Source: Isoetes engelmannii
Taxonomy: Eukaryota > Streptophyta > Lycopodiopsida > Isoetales > Isoetaceae
Length of the DNA stretch: 22,521 nucleotides
Direction: 5' to 3'
NCBI GenBank assembly: GCA_011763485.2
Contig: JAANSK020257163.1
Location: 1-22,521 of the forward strand
The notes below the pieces were generated by a model. That model worked only from the letters and a program-made list of their open reading frames with translations, was not told the origin of the DNA and did no database searches. Shown piece after piece: positions 1-11,109 of the stretch; position 1 is the stretch's first letter; each line of letters opens with the position of its first letter. Made by a program: the position numbers and the translations under genes.

Positions 1-317
1 GGGGTTGGGAAAAAGATAGAGATAATTCTATCCTTGTCCATTCTTGTATTAAGCTTGTATAAATTTCATTCTTAAACTCCTGAATAAATCCCAGAGAGGC
101 TATCCTGTTGGTTAACAGACTCTCAGCATTGGGAAGAACCAGAGATCCTTTGCAGTGTTCGCAAGTCTGAGTCCGGTTGGGTGGTGAATTTGTGCCAGAA
201 GATCCAGGCCCAGAGATTTAAGTTGATTAGCTTAACCGTGTTTGAGAGTTTTGCAGATAAGAAGAGCCCATTCGTATCATCTTAGGTATAGGGTTCTGCC
301 ATAATTTCCTCTTTGCT
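1..317. other. unassigned intergenic DNA at window edge
   Basis: No coding sequence, RNA gene or clear repeat could be assigned here. An AATAAA-like hexamer lies near position 85, and the text around 110-160 could be part of a decayed retroelement. I see no terminal repeat or primer-binding site to prove that. Confidence 0.3.
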
Positions 318-482
318 TGGGTCATTGGTCTAGTGGTGGGGCACTAATTCTAGCAATGTGATGTTTTAAGTTTGAGGTCGTCCATAGACGCACTATGTAT
401 AGATCTGTCCCATTGCCCGCCCGCCGTGTTGGGTTCCCGTGGATGTTATAAATATATCTATCTGTCTATCTCTCTATCTCAA
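318..482 (+). mobile_element. tRNA-derived SINE with TATC-type tail
   Basis: A box-A-like match to the Pol III consensus (TGGTCTAGTGG) lies at 326-336. A degenerate box B (AGTTTGAGGTC) lies at 369-379, a normal spacing for a tRNA-type internal promoter. The body ends in GGTTCCCGTGGATGTTATA near 431-452 and runs into a decayed TATC/TCTA microsatellite to about 482. This 3' part aligns with the element at 8391-8578. I see no cloverleaf good enough for a working tRNA, so I read it as a SINE. The 5' end and target-site duplication are not clear. Confidence 0.55.
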
Positions 483-499
483 ATACCCATTTTCTAGGG

Positions 500-2820
500 C
501 CGCCGTCAATATTGCATCTTACAATATTGCATCTTCCCATCTAATATTCCACTTATCTAACCAAATTCTCACGCCTGTGAACCATCCTTTTTCTATACTT
601 GCTTGCATAGCATGATATAGGATTCTGGTGCTGCCCACTCATCTAACTTCTTTAGGTAGTTGATGCATCTAACTATTGTCTCGCCTTCAAATGGCATTAG
701 TCTGCATTCCGCTAACATCATTTGGTATGGAGTTTGTACTTTCAAACCCAATTCAACGTGCATAAATTTGTTTAAAATCTGTTTAACATCTTCCCACAAG
801 CATTTTGATAGGCTCGGTCCTCAAATTTTGCATCTATATAAAACCACGTTTTGCGTCAAATAATGAAAAAGCCTAACTCTAGCTATCGTGACCATAGAGG
901 GATCTTCCAACGCATACTTTGGATGGCATATAATCCATTAAACTTCCCTTCAATTCTTTTGTGATACAATTGTTCCACTTGTGGTTTCTGCTTATGGCCA
1001 AGGCCAAGTATTTGTATGCATCACAGGTTTCCAGCTTATATTTAAATTTGTTGTCTTGTCTAGAAGCTTCAACTGTCATGACCTTAGTCATTTCAAGATT
1101 TACTTCCACGCCAGTTGTATCACATAACACAACCAATGAATTCAGATGCTGCTGCATGTGATCTCCCGTGCATGCAAATAAGACAACGTCATCAGCATAC
1201 ATAAACATAAACAACAGAATAACAACATAACCATTTATTTTTGTGCCCCCACCACCATTCCACTTGAGCGAGTCCTCTAAACTATCTCAATAATTAATCC
1301 GAGGAGGAGGAGGAGGAGGAGGAGAGTTTTAACATCACGCAACTAGGCAGCATCCAACTGGACATGTGACCATACACCACACTAAATTTCTCAGAGTTGG
1401 GGCATAGGACATCGCTGTTGTCAACTCCGGAGGTCACAGGTTCAAACCTGACCAATATCGGTCTAGTAATGGGGACCTTAAAATTCCATTGCCCCGAGGT
1501 CAGGGGTTCAACTACGATCAATTGATCATGTGATAGAGACCTTAAACCTGCCATATGTAATGGATAATCACATGCAAAGTAGCTCCTAGCATAGAATCAG
1601 AATGATCGCGCCTAGGAGTGCATTGGCTTCCATGTGATCTGTAGAATAAAGTGAAGTAGAATGTAATCATGATGTGATGATAAATAGACTGACATCGTTC
1701 AATTTAAAAAAAAAAGAAAAAAAATCGTTGTTGCCAACATATCGTTGTATGCTTAAAGGAAATGGAGTAGATAGTTGCACCAAGACCTTCTCTATAAAAC
1801 TCGAATTGCATCTCACAAACATGATTCTGGCACCTATAATTGTTCTGTCCTTTCCCAGATCTTCGCCCTAGGTACCTTATCATTTGGCTTCTTAAAATCA
1901 ACAAATGGAATATATACAGGTTTTTGTGTACCTTTAAAAGAGTCCATAACGGCCTTAAGAGCAAACAAGTGATCTCGTGTGGACATGTTTGGCTTGAATC
2001 TAGCTCGTGTCTCAACTCTCATATCTTTTCGTTCTGCTAGCTACCTTTCTTCTTTCCGAAGTCATTGTAAACAACTTTGACAATGAACCACTTACTATGA
2101 TTGTTCTATTCTCATCTGGCATTGTGCTCCCTTTATAGATTGGGACAACTTTCTTCAGTTGCCAATCCTTAGAAAATCCCTGCTCCATATCTTGGCAACC
2201 TTTTCATGTAATCCTTTCCCTGCCCAATTTTAAATGCTCATCATACAATCAGCGCACATCTCTGTCATTTCCATTTGCAAGTTGTTTGATGCCTTCTGCC
2301 ACATCCGCTTCTGTGACCACCAGTTGTGACTTTTTTTTGTTTATTTCCTTCGATATATTATCACCATGGTAAAGCTTCCTGATTTGCTCCCATAATTCAT
2401 TTGCTATAAATGGAATCTGATGTTTCTTGATGCATTTTAGTTTGCCCTAAAAGAGCTTTGGTTCTTTAAGATTGTGATCCACAAGGGCTATTTTGCTGGT
2501 CTTTTATGAGCTTCTGATGTTTCGTTCTTTAAGTTTTTGATATTCCCTTTGTATGTAGAGCTCGATGTTTATCTATGTTATTTCTGATTTTCTTCTTAGC
2601 AGATCAAAAATCATAATAAAACAAAGCGTTAAATTTCATATTTTTTTTGCACAATTGAGATGTAAAACATCAAGTTGATGCCTCGCTCTGCACGATATGC
2701 ATCGCATTGCTGACGTCATTCACATCTTCTGTCCAAGCCATGTCTGCCTATCAACTCCTCTACCATTTGTTTATAACATTCAACCTTCTTTAAGTTGAGT
2801 ATTATTCCAGGGGGGATTTT
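500..2820 (-). pseudogene. LINE ORF2 reverse-transcriptase relic, interrupted
   Basis: Minus-strand pieces in shifting frames add up to a non-LTR retrotransposon reverse transcriptase. Reading 5'->3' on the minus strand: a linker before the RT domain (about 2400-2220, with IKQLANGNDRDVR); a finger segment ending KKVVPIYKG (about 2150); a palm segment with STRDHLFALKAV and PFVDFKK (2022-1836); FYREGLGATI (about 1790); then, beyond an insertion, SLEDSLKWNGGG and the catalytic YADDVVLFA (about 1290-1175); YKYLALAISR; and a C-terminal stretch TPYQMMLAECRLMP (about 740-700). Stops and frameshifts separate the pieces, so it cannot make protein. The GxxxxxST..DH and FVDF.KA style differs from plant L1 and recalls LINEs I associate with non-seed plants. 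The ends are approximate. Confidence 0.8.
1300..1727 (-). mobile_element. short retroelement inserted in the LINE, GGA/TCC-tailed
   Basis: This segment splits the LINE between its FYREGLGATI region and its SLEDSLKWNGGG region, so it is a later insertion. On the minus strand it ends in GCGTGATGTTAAAACTC followed by a TCC repeat (1325-1301). The other edge is a poly-T run on the minus strand (A-rich on plus, 1704-1727). Inside, a unit of about 60 bp starting TTTAAGGTC occurs twice, 64 bp apart, each copy with a GAACCtGTGACC or GAACCCCTGACC-like box. The family is unknown to me and no protein is encoded. The 1704-1727 edge is less certain than the tail edge. Confidence 0.55.
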
Positions 2821-3672
2821 AGCATCTGTACCGCACTATAACTCGTAACAATGGACCCTCCCTAATCTAGTTATGGTAGAATCATCTAAATCTCCATATC
2901 ATCCATGTCTTTGCAATTCCGCATTCCCCAAGCTATTTAGCCAAAGTGGATCATATTCCCTCGTGTACGCGGTGGCTTTCTTATTTCATGTCCTGTTGTT
3001 AAAGTCCCAAGGAGAATGATTTTCCCCTTCTCCTGGGACTTCATAATCTCCTAATCAAGGTCAATTATTTCCGAATGCATCAGTGATTTTATAAATTTTC
3101 TTATGTCATCAATATTAACGGAGTGAACTCTACAAATCCACAAACAATATATATACAATCAATAAGTTATTTGGACGCGATAAATCGAAAACATGAATCA
3201 AGTCGCCCCTCATTATGGCATAATTGCTAAGTTCAAATTGAGACTTATGCTTAGGTCACCTATTTGTTTTATGCCCACATCTAAACGCTTAAGGGACAAC
3301 GAGATGTCATCAATATTATCGAAGTGAACTTTACAAATCCATAAAACAAAATATATAAAATGAATAAATGTTATAATGTCACAAAGTATTTGAGATGCAT
3401 CCCAACTTACACACAAACAAAAAATAGGAAATTGGTAAGTTCTAACGTCTATAAGTCTTTAAGATGCATCTTTTACTTTCCATAATTTCTAATGTCATAA
3501 ATGCACCTAGCTTACGCGTGGCTTTTTCAGCTTTTCCAATCCCAATCAAAGTTTATTTCAATGGCTGACATATATATGGATTGGTTTCTTGGCTATTTGT
3601 GGAGAGGCAAAGAAACATAGATTATGATGTTATCAGCTGTCAAGGATTCAGAAGTGTTTCCTGAATTACATT
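2821..3672. other. intergenic DNA with a 70-bp direct repeat
   Basis: No gene was recognised. The main structure is a direct repeat: 3103-3170 and 3304-3374 are about 80% alike, starting ATGTCATCAATATTA and ending AATRAATAA..GTTAT, 201 bp apart. This may be a decayed tandem array or two copies of a small element. The rest is AT-rich with no long open frame. Confidence 0.5.
3103..3374. repeat. two direct-repeat copies, 201-bp period
   Basis: Copies at 3103-3170 and 3304-3374 share ATGTCATCAATATTA, GTGAACT.TACAAATCCA and an AT-rich end. No inverted ends or duplicated target site are visible, so I make no element call. Confidence 0.7.
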
Positions 3673-3678
3673 TTTATT
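3673..3678 (-). promoter_or_regulatory. possible poly(A) signal of the U-box gene
   Basis: AATAAA on the minus strand, about 345 nt after the stop codon at 4021. The distance is plausible for a plant 3' UTR, but such hexamers are common in AT-rich DNA. Confidence 0.3.
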
Positions 3679-4020
3679 TAGTTATGAAGCTTTTGTTAAC
3701 ACTGTCCAATACAAGTAGATACAGCTTGGTAACAGTACATGGGAAGTAACTGCAGATTCTTCGATCTAATATATACATGTGTAGAGCCAGAGGAATAACC
3801 CTAAGTGAAGGAGCGTAAAATTACCTTTGGGGGTCACTTAAATGATTGCACTTCAGAAATGGTCCAGACTGTGCATGCTGTATGCTAATGCAAATGCATA
3901 ATGGAGACTAGCAGTAAAAGAGCAACAGTGTGTTCATAGAAGCAAGAGAAACCTCGTCTATTTTGATCCCCATTGTTGCCATGTTCGGAAGAATGCATCC
4001 AAATCAATGTTCAAAACCCA

Positions 4021-7000
4021 TCAAGCTTCGCGTTTCCACATAAGGTCCAAAATAGCAACCGCTTTCCTCCTGGCCCTTGCTGTCCCACTCTCTGCCAGCT
4101 CCATCAAGACTTCAGTGGCTCCAAGTTTTCGAGTTATTCCGAGGTGAGAAGGATCATTCGAACACAATGCAAGGATGACGGCTGCAGCATTTTCCTTGTT
4201 ACGAGGAGAACCAGACTTTATTAACTCCACCAACACAGGGATTGCTGCTGCTTGTCCAATCACACTTCGACCTTCCTGATGGGTTGCCAGAATGGCCAAT
4301 ATTGCCAATGCCTCATCTATCATTCCTGAAGTTAAGTCCCTTAAAAAGTCCATTAAAAGAGGTACAAGTCCTGCTCTGATAGCTTTAATTTTATTCCCTT
4401 GATAAATTGACAAGTTAAACAGTGCAGTTGCAGCATCTTTTTTTCCTCTGTTACTACCCTCCCGAAGCAAGTCAACGAGTGCAAGAATAGCACCAGAAGC
4501 ACCAATTATAACTTTGTTCTCATCAACTACAGAAAGACTGAACAATGTGGCTGCTGCATTCTCCCGTGCCTCCATGCTTCCCCCATGCCTCAACACCTCT
4601 ACAATGGGTTCTATGGCGCCTGCCATAACAATTTGACCCTTATTATTGTCGTTAATGGAAAGGTTTAGAATCGCAGTCACTGCATGCTCCTGTGTCCTTG
4701 AATCCTCCACAGAAAGCAGGCCAACCAAAGGAGGAATGGCCCCTGCCTCGGCAATACAAGCCCTATTTTCGATGCTTCTTTTTGCCAACATACGGATAGC
4801 ACCAGCTGCTTCCCTCTGAACTTCCAGCTCATTACTAGACAGTCTTTTAACTAACCCATCAATGGTGGCTCTATCACCTGGAGAAACTTCAGGTAAGATG
4901 GCACTAGTTTTCCCTCTCTTACCGGGCCCAGCAGTTTGAGGTAAGTCAACTCCATTCGCCTCACACCATTGAGAGATCAGACTCCGCAAAACATAGTTGG
5001 GCGTTAGACTCAGGTGCGGAAGAAGTTGTTGGGTCTTAGGGCATGTCTTATGCCCATCATCCAGCCACTTCTGGATGCAAGCCCTTTCATAGGTCTGCAA
5101 GATACACACAGCATGTCCTATAAATATGAAGCTTTTACACAAATATGCTACACATACTGAAAATGGTTTACTATACAATCACAAAAAAAATTGGTGAGCA
5201 GAAGTATACTGGTTGGCCAAAGAAAATTTAAGCATGCCTGGAATAAGAGAAGTTAATAGTAGTACCGTCCAAATCCTTGCAATGTTGGCAGAGTTAGTAA
5301 AATTTAATTACATCGCTTATGTTGATTTTACTTGAACCAATCCATAACTCTCATGCACTTCATCTAACATGTGATTATTAGTCCTGCTAGATAGAAATAG
5401 ACAAAGATGATCGAATACCTGGCCAGTGGCAACAATCACAGGATCCTTCATCACCTCCAAAGAAATGGGGCAGCGGAAATCATCGGGAACTGTGGGAAAT
5501 CCTTGTTTGTCAACCGATGACCCTATTGTAAGACGAGCCATTTCAAGATGAGCCCTATCAACTTCAGGCGTGTCAGCAACAGCAATGGCATTTAATTTCC
5601 TGAGAATAGAAGCAACACATTCTAGTGTTCTATCAATATTTCCACCTTTGTCTATAATCATGGCTTGAATCGTTTGGGATTCCTGTTTCAGATCTGACAT
5701 AGTCTTAAGGTTAAGATTTTCTGCCAATCTTCTTAAGAGAGTGTGATCTGTGTCTCTGTCACATTTATTATCCAAGATAGACACCGCATCCTCATAAAGA
5801 TGAAGGCCCTGCATGTCAACTATGCCTTTTGCACGACTGAGCTGGTTGTGCACAAGTTCAACCTATATACAAGAAAATGACTGCACATAAGCTATATCAC
5901 AAGCAATAATCGAGCATGTTTATTCCCTTATTTCTAAAAACAACAATTGAAGACCACGTGTCATTTCCCTCTTTTTTCTAGTCTTTCTTTACTTCCAACG
6001 CTAATCTCAGAACGTGAAGGCCATGAGAAAGAATCCATACCAGAAATGTAAAACCAACAATAAGGTAATAAAGCGTAGTAAATAAAATTGCACTGATGAC
6101 CCCTGGACATGAGTGGTGCCAAAACATCAGAACAGTTCTTCTTGCCTGAAGTTTACTTAGATGTATTAGCTTCATGGCACATTTAGAATCATACCCTTAA
6201 AGTTTCACTCTGTTTTTGCTGTGACATAGAATATATCAGATTGAGGACTTTATCTCAATATGTAGAGGTTAAAATGTGGCATTGCAGTTTACAACTATTA
6301 CACTTGCTGCTTATCTCCTTCCCTAAGAAGAAGACGCTAAATGAATTAGCAGCAAATATTCTGCCTTGACAGTAAGCCACCCTTCTGAAACTCATTTACT
6401 CTTCCAATACTGGACCTTCTTTAATGCACCCATTTTGAGTCTTCACATGAAAAAGAAGCAGTTTGTGTCCTCTTTCTTCCACGCTTCTACAACTTTCCTG
6501 AATTGTTCCTTGACATGTTCGATGTGGTGGGTGTTGGGGCCAATCAAATTATATTAATTGATACCAATCCCAGGATATAGCTAACCAAGCGAACCTCATA
6601 ATTAAAAGTGTATCTAAAACTTCAAGGAGGAGTAGGGATTATGCTGAAGACTGGACTTAATAAAGAGAGCATATCTCTTTTTATGGATTCGACTGAAAAG
6701 ACAGCATCTATCTCAGAGCATTTACCACTTTCTTTCTTGGCAATACAAACCAAAAACAAAGATAAAGGTCCAACTGTGCAAGAATATAGAGATCAATGAA
6801 CCAGAAGTCATGTACACATTGTTTACAGCTCTAATGATCTTTGTCATGTTGCGACATAAAAGCATCTTCAGTTAAATGGAGTCTATAGTTTACATAAGGA
6901 TGTTTAGAACCCAGACATTGTGACAAATAACACCGGAGAATTATTTGACTATGCAGAATTTAAACTCCTTTTGTTGAAAGTTTTGCTAAACTTGCTTCTA

Positions 7001-7945
7001 TTGTTCTATTCCAAGTGTCTAAAGCATATTTCTTGGACAAAAAATTCTTCTAGTGGCATAAAAATATTAAGCACAAATTTTTTTGAAAATGATAAAGTTC
7101 CACGCCAAGCTGAGCAAAATTATAGGAAATAGAGCAAGGGAACAGACCTGTTCACGGACTTCATCAGAGATGTCAAGCATCTTATATGGCAATGTATTCA
7201 GTCCACGAGTAAGATCTGCTGCAACCACTTGAAACCTTCGCAAGATCATATCCCGTTCTAGGACCTTGTAATCACAGTGTATTAAATAAGTAATGAAGGT
7301 ATATGCGCTGTAGAAATTTGATGCACAACCAATCTTTCTTCATCAACTTATGTTCAAAACTGTTGCTACCACATAATTTTCACGCTCCAGGAATCACATA
7401 TTCTAGCCAAATTTCGAACTTAAGTTGCCTAATTCTATGTATTAACAAAGTACAAAATTGTTGCATGCTTGACATATGCATGGGTAATATTCAAGCATCA
7501 ATAAATCAACCCATCTTTCAAGCGTCATGAGCTATTATTTATATAGGCGTAAGAGTTGTGAAGCTATAACGTTGCCCGATTTATTCATGCTGCATGCATT
7601 AAAAATAAGCATGGTTATGCTTAAAATTATGTTACATTGTCAGGTCCATTAGATGAGCTACGATGGAAATAATACCAGATACAGTTTGCTCCCATCGTGG
7701 CAAAGATGCAGCAGCTGCTTAGCCTCGCTCAGCACATCTTTGAAGATTCTGAACTGTTGTACAACATCACCAGGTAGTAGAACTTTGGAGTCCCGAACCT
7801 CCTCAAACAGGGGAGCTAGCAACTTGATCCTTCTTATTAATTGAGCAGTGTCTTTTCTATACAGCTTGATTGTGTCTCCCAGGGCTGAGATTCCATTTAC
7901 TAGGTCCACCAGTGATTGCAACAACTGAAAATCTGATTCTTCCAT
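4021..7945 (-). CDS. U-box/ARM-repeat E3 ubiquitin ligase, PUB13/14/SPL11 type
   Basis: Spliced gene with coding exons 7945-7676, 7264-7148, 5862-5419 and 5094-4021. All introns are GT-AG and phase 0, giving 634 aa. Residues 1 to about 230 form the helical U-box N-terminal domain ([18 protein letters not shown] across the first junction). The U-box spans about 254-322 ([17 protein letters not shown], then [11 protein letters not shown] and CPKTQQLL) and is split by intron 3 after VATGQ. About six ARM repeats fill 350-634. In this family the U-box recruits the E2 and the ARM repeats bind substrate; relatives ubiquitinate immune receptors and restrain cell death. The start is firm: an in-frame TGA (7948-7946) directly precedes the ATG. 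The length matches PUB13/14 (about 630-660 aa) and I see no breaks. Which paralogue it is, and its substrates, cannot be told from sequence. Confidence 0.95.
5863..7147 (-). other. large intron 2 of the U-box gene
   Basis: This 1285-nt intron separates the exon ending DEVREQ from the exon starting VELVHNQL. Donor CAG|GTCTGT and acceptor TATATAG|GTT fit the GT-AG rule. Short open frames inside it show no recognisable protein, and I saw no transposon ends or RNA gene. Confidence 0.8.
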
Positions 7946-8390
7946 TCATACAACCATTTCTTACATCCACATTCTAGATAGCCCAGCTCCTACAGCACGG
8001 CTCTTGCTAGCCTTGGCAATGATTTCCTCTGTAATATACACTGCTTATTAGCCGGCAGATATTCAAGCTTCTCAGTTCTCCATTTTTTTTTCTTTTTTTG
8101 GGCGAATTGAGATGCCGCGCTGCAATCTGAGGAGGCTGCTGATATCTTGATCCAATGTCCACCCTAACCATGACGACAAGCCATAAAGAAAAGGCGACAA
8201 GCATGAACTACGAAAAACAATGGGATTTGAAATCGCGGCAAATTCGTCTACTCCAATTCTACATGTCACGGCCACTTCACTTTCGAAGCGTAGCGTGGCT
8301 TTACCTTTTTGGGTGCTCCCAGGGGCCCTGTCACACATGGATTGCAGTGCTTACGTGGCAAGGTCGCGACAAAGTCCCGAGTGCTATACT
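7946..8390. other. upstream flank of the U-box gene
   Basis: This should hold the promoter and 5' leader of the minus-strand U-box gene. I find no convincing TATA box or named element. A T-rich run lies near 8083-8100. The segment 8290-8390 may be the body of the SINE-like repeat that follows it. Confidence 0.4.
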
Positions 8391-8543
8391 GGCTCCGCCC
8401 CGAGTTTTGGTCTGGGCCTTGGCACCTTTCTATGTGCCAGTCCCATAACCCGATTTGGCTCCGCCCCGAGTCTTGGTCTGGGCCTTGGCACCTTTTTATG
8501 TGCTGGTCCCATAACCCGATTTGGTTCTCGTGGACGTTAAACA

Positions 8544-8574
<31 letters not shown>

Positions 8575-8578
8575 TTTT
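8391..8578 (+). mobile_element. SINE-like element with two 66-bp tandem units and poly-T tail
   Basis: Units at 8391-8456 and 8457-8522 are almost identical, starting GGCTCCGCCCCGAG and ending CCCATAACCCGATTT. They are followed by GGTTCTCGTGGACGTTAAAC (8523-8542) and a long T run to 8578. The final part aligns with the 3' end of the SINE at 318-482 (GTCCCAT.ACCCG then GGTTCyCGTGGAyGTTA). The 5' end is unclear and may reach back to about 8290. It lies about 450 bp upstream of the U-box start codon. Confidence 0.55.
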
Positions 8579-8599
8579 CCTTTTAACCACACTCACACA

Positions 8600-9615
8600 T
8601 CCAATGGGATTCTCTTAAGAATAGAATAGAATAGAATTTTAACGTCCACGAAGTTTTAAGAGAATCCATGTGTGGTTACTAGGATTGGCATAAGCTAATC
8701 CCATGGATTCTCTTCAGAGAATCCGATCCAACTCTTTTTTTTTAAATACATTAAATTGTCGAATCACCATTAAATTCTCAAACCCTAAATTGATTTTAGG
8801 ATTCTCTACTAATGTCCCTTTTAGGATCCTCTTAAGATAATCCTAGTGCTTGAGAAGCAAGTAGCGGCGATGGAGAATCGGGACCTTGGCCTCAATTATG
8901 AGACACCACCTTTATTCTACTGTGAAAGAAGGAATGGTGCACTTAGAGAATCCTTACCTGAAAAAGATTACCTGCTCGCTTGTAGACAGCTTGAACTTCT
9001 TGATTGCTTGAAGCTTTTTAGCACTCGAAGCTGCCTCATGTTATATAGTGGCTTTGAGGATTGAGAATCCCTCCGATGTACTCAATAATTCATGCGATTC
9101 CGTAGATTTTCGGGGCTCAAGGTATTCCCTTCTTTGAGCCCAAATTCTTTTTGGGGGGCTCAAGGAATTGCACCCTAAACCCAGAAAAAAAAAAATTCTC
9201 CATGAATAGTGCTTGTCAAATAATGCACAACACTCACTCGTCACGAATAGTGCAAAGCAAAAAAACACACACATACACTCTTAAAAACCCATACAAAAGA
9301 AAAAAAAATGAAAAGGAAAAAGAAAAAACACAACTATGCCAAATTCACGGCGGTATGGATGAACAAAAAGTAGGATTAAGATAATCCTAGAGTGGAAAGG
9401 AGGATTATCTTGAAGGTAGGATTAGCTTAAGATAATCCTAAAGGAAGGTTTTAAAAAAGAAAAGTTACAACTTAAAATGAGATTACAGATCCCGAGGTGG
9501 GGTTGGCTTAAGAGAATTGTAGGGGAAGGTGGGATTAGCTTAAGAGAATCCAAGTGTGCTTAATAGGATTAGCTTAAGAAAATCCATGGATTCTCTTAAG
9601 AGAATTCGCTTGGTA
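8600..9615. repeat. cluster of palindromic CTTAAG repeats, MITE-like
   Basis: At least nine copies of a motif built on GGATT(C/A)TCTTAAGA(G/T)AATCC lie between 8605 and 9613, for example at 8605, 8655, 8703, 8824, 9373, 9402, 9508, 9532 and 9568. A longer unit of about 77 bp occurs as direct repeats at 8651-8728 and 9537-9613. The layout suggests nested miniature inverted-repeat transposons or one element with repeat-rich ends. An open frame at 8846-9061 (72 codons) lies inside; I do not recognise the product and it may be chance. No transposase is inside the cluster. Confidence 0.55.
8621..8655 (-). mobile_element. 35-bp severely truncated retroinsertion with TTCTA tail
   Basis: On the minus strand this reads TTCGTGGACGTTAAAA followed by a TTCTA repeat: the 3' tip of the SINE family seen at 318-482 and 8391-8578. 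It is flanked by TTAAGA on both sides (8615-8620 and 8656-8661), as expected of a target-site duplication. Removing it and one TTAAGA leaves the palindrome GGATTCTCTTAAGAGAATCC. Confidence 0.65.
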
Positions 9616-10018
9616 TGTATGTTTAGATTTAGGGAGCCAATAAAGCTCGCGGACAAGACCATGACTCTAAATTGCCATTTTCCTATGACGCAAAACCTTG
9701 GACTTGCTTTTTGGACGAAGAATGGACCGATAGCTCTGGGATAATGTTGTGCCAGCATGATTCGTCGCTCCAGGTATTTGAAACTGATTTTCCCAAAAAT
9801 GCTGTGAAAAAATCCAAATTCTTACATCCACCAATCGGTGTCGTCCAATTCCTAAATCCCACCTTGGATGATTTCAGAAAAATTTAGACTGTCGCATAAA
9901 TTCCTGTGCTCTGAATTGAATTTGCAGTCAGTATTGATTAGCTTAAATTGGCATTTTCTTCAATAGGGCTTTTTGTCAATTAGTAAGGCTTTTCCAAACT
10001 CCAGCATCAGTCTATAAT
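9616..10018. other. non-coding flank before the Harbinger relic
   Basis: No gene was recognised. The short open frames around 9540-9887 resemble nothing known to me. The stretch probably belongs to the untranslated left part of the Harbinger element, but I could not define its terminal inverted repeat or TWA target duplication. Confidence 0.35.
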
Positions 10019-10960
10019 ATGGCTCCTATTGTGATGCAGACAATTCTGCTATTCATACTAGCCACTATAATAGAAGCAATGGTAGAGGCACTCAGCATTA
10101 TTGATCATATAATTGCCTTGAGTGATGAATCTTTCGTAGAAACCGAAATGGAATTTGAGCAAAGACAAAATGGTGAACAACTTATTTTTGAGGAATCCAA
10201 CCACATGATGGACATGAATACTCCATCTCTTGCAGCCACTCTGATGCATCCAGATGATGGCATTACTGAGGTTGATCCAAATGGGAGCAATTTCAGCCAA
10301 TGGTAAGGCCTCGATTACACCATTGGTGGACTCATTTTCAAGAAATTGTCACGCATATGGATGCAGCTAGATTCAAGGAAATGTTTCGGGTCTCAATTGG
10401 TACTTATCAATAGATTTGTGACCTTTTATTTGATGACTTGCAGTGAAATCCACCATTTCCTTTGAGCACCATACGTGGAAGGCATATGTCGGTGAGAATA
10501 CAAGTGGCAATTGGGTTTGAGACGTCTGGCATCAGAATAAACTCCTTTGTCATTGTCAGAGCAATTTGGATTGGTAAGTCGACTGTCTTGTGGGTCACAA
10601 ACTTGTTTGTAGATACATTGCTCTCCCAAGCAAGCCATCACTTGCAATGGCTGAACGAGGATGAAATGGTAAGAGTGAAAAGGGATTTTCATTCACTTCG
10701 TGGCCTTCCGAATTGTTGTGGGGCCATTGACTGTATACATGCTTGTATACATGTGATTCTAGATTTACCAAGTAATGAACTAGAAGGGGACTGGCATGAT
10801 AGAACAAAGAGATATTGTATGATTGTGCAAGCTATCATAGATCATCGCAGAGTTTCTTGGTGTCATGGCTAGTGTCCGAAGTTGTGTTAATGACACGAGA
10901 GTACTCCGTGTATCAGCCTTCAAGGCACTAGTGGACGATGGACATTGATTGATGGGCCAG
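10019..10960 (+). pseudogene. PIF/Harbinger transposase relic
   Basis: An N-terminal piece (10019-10303, MAPIVMQTILLF to NFSQW) is followed by a frame change near 10306-10320. The next frame reads HWWTHFQEIV and ARFKEMFRVSIGTYQ, two in-frame stops (about 10416 and 10443), then IRGRHMSVRIQVAIGF, HLQWLNEDEM and GLPNCCGAIDCIHACIHV. That GAIDCxH block carries the first catalytic Asp of the DDE_Tnp_4 fold. QAIIDHRR follows, then another frameshift near 10860 into MASVRSCVNDTRVL, which matches the region of the second Asp. A stop near 10949 removes the part holding the final catalytic Glu. Family members cut and paste DNA with TWA target sites; this copy cannot make an active enzyme. Confidence 0.8.
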
Positions 10961-11109
10961 TAATACATCATAATATAAGCATATGTACTAGCAATAGCTA
11001 ACATGAATATAGCATATTTTAATGTTGAGATGATGTGCTCCCATTTTGATGAGATCTTCCATTGGAGTGACCAGTACCTATTTCATGCAATGCATGCACA
11101 TAATCAGCA

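Noticed and set aside
326-379. tRNA gene
   Set aside because: Box A and a poor box B are present but there is no convincing cloverleaf, and the segment continues into a SINE body with a microsatellite tail.
8266-8629. Open frames of about 100 codons on both strands
   Set aside because: They cross the 66-bp tandem units and the poly-T tail of a SINE-like element, and encode low-complexity or repeated peptide.
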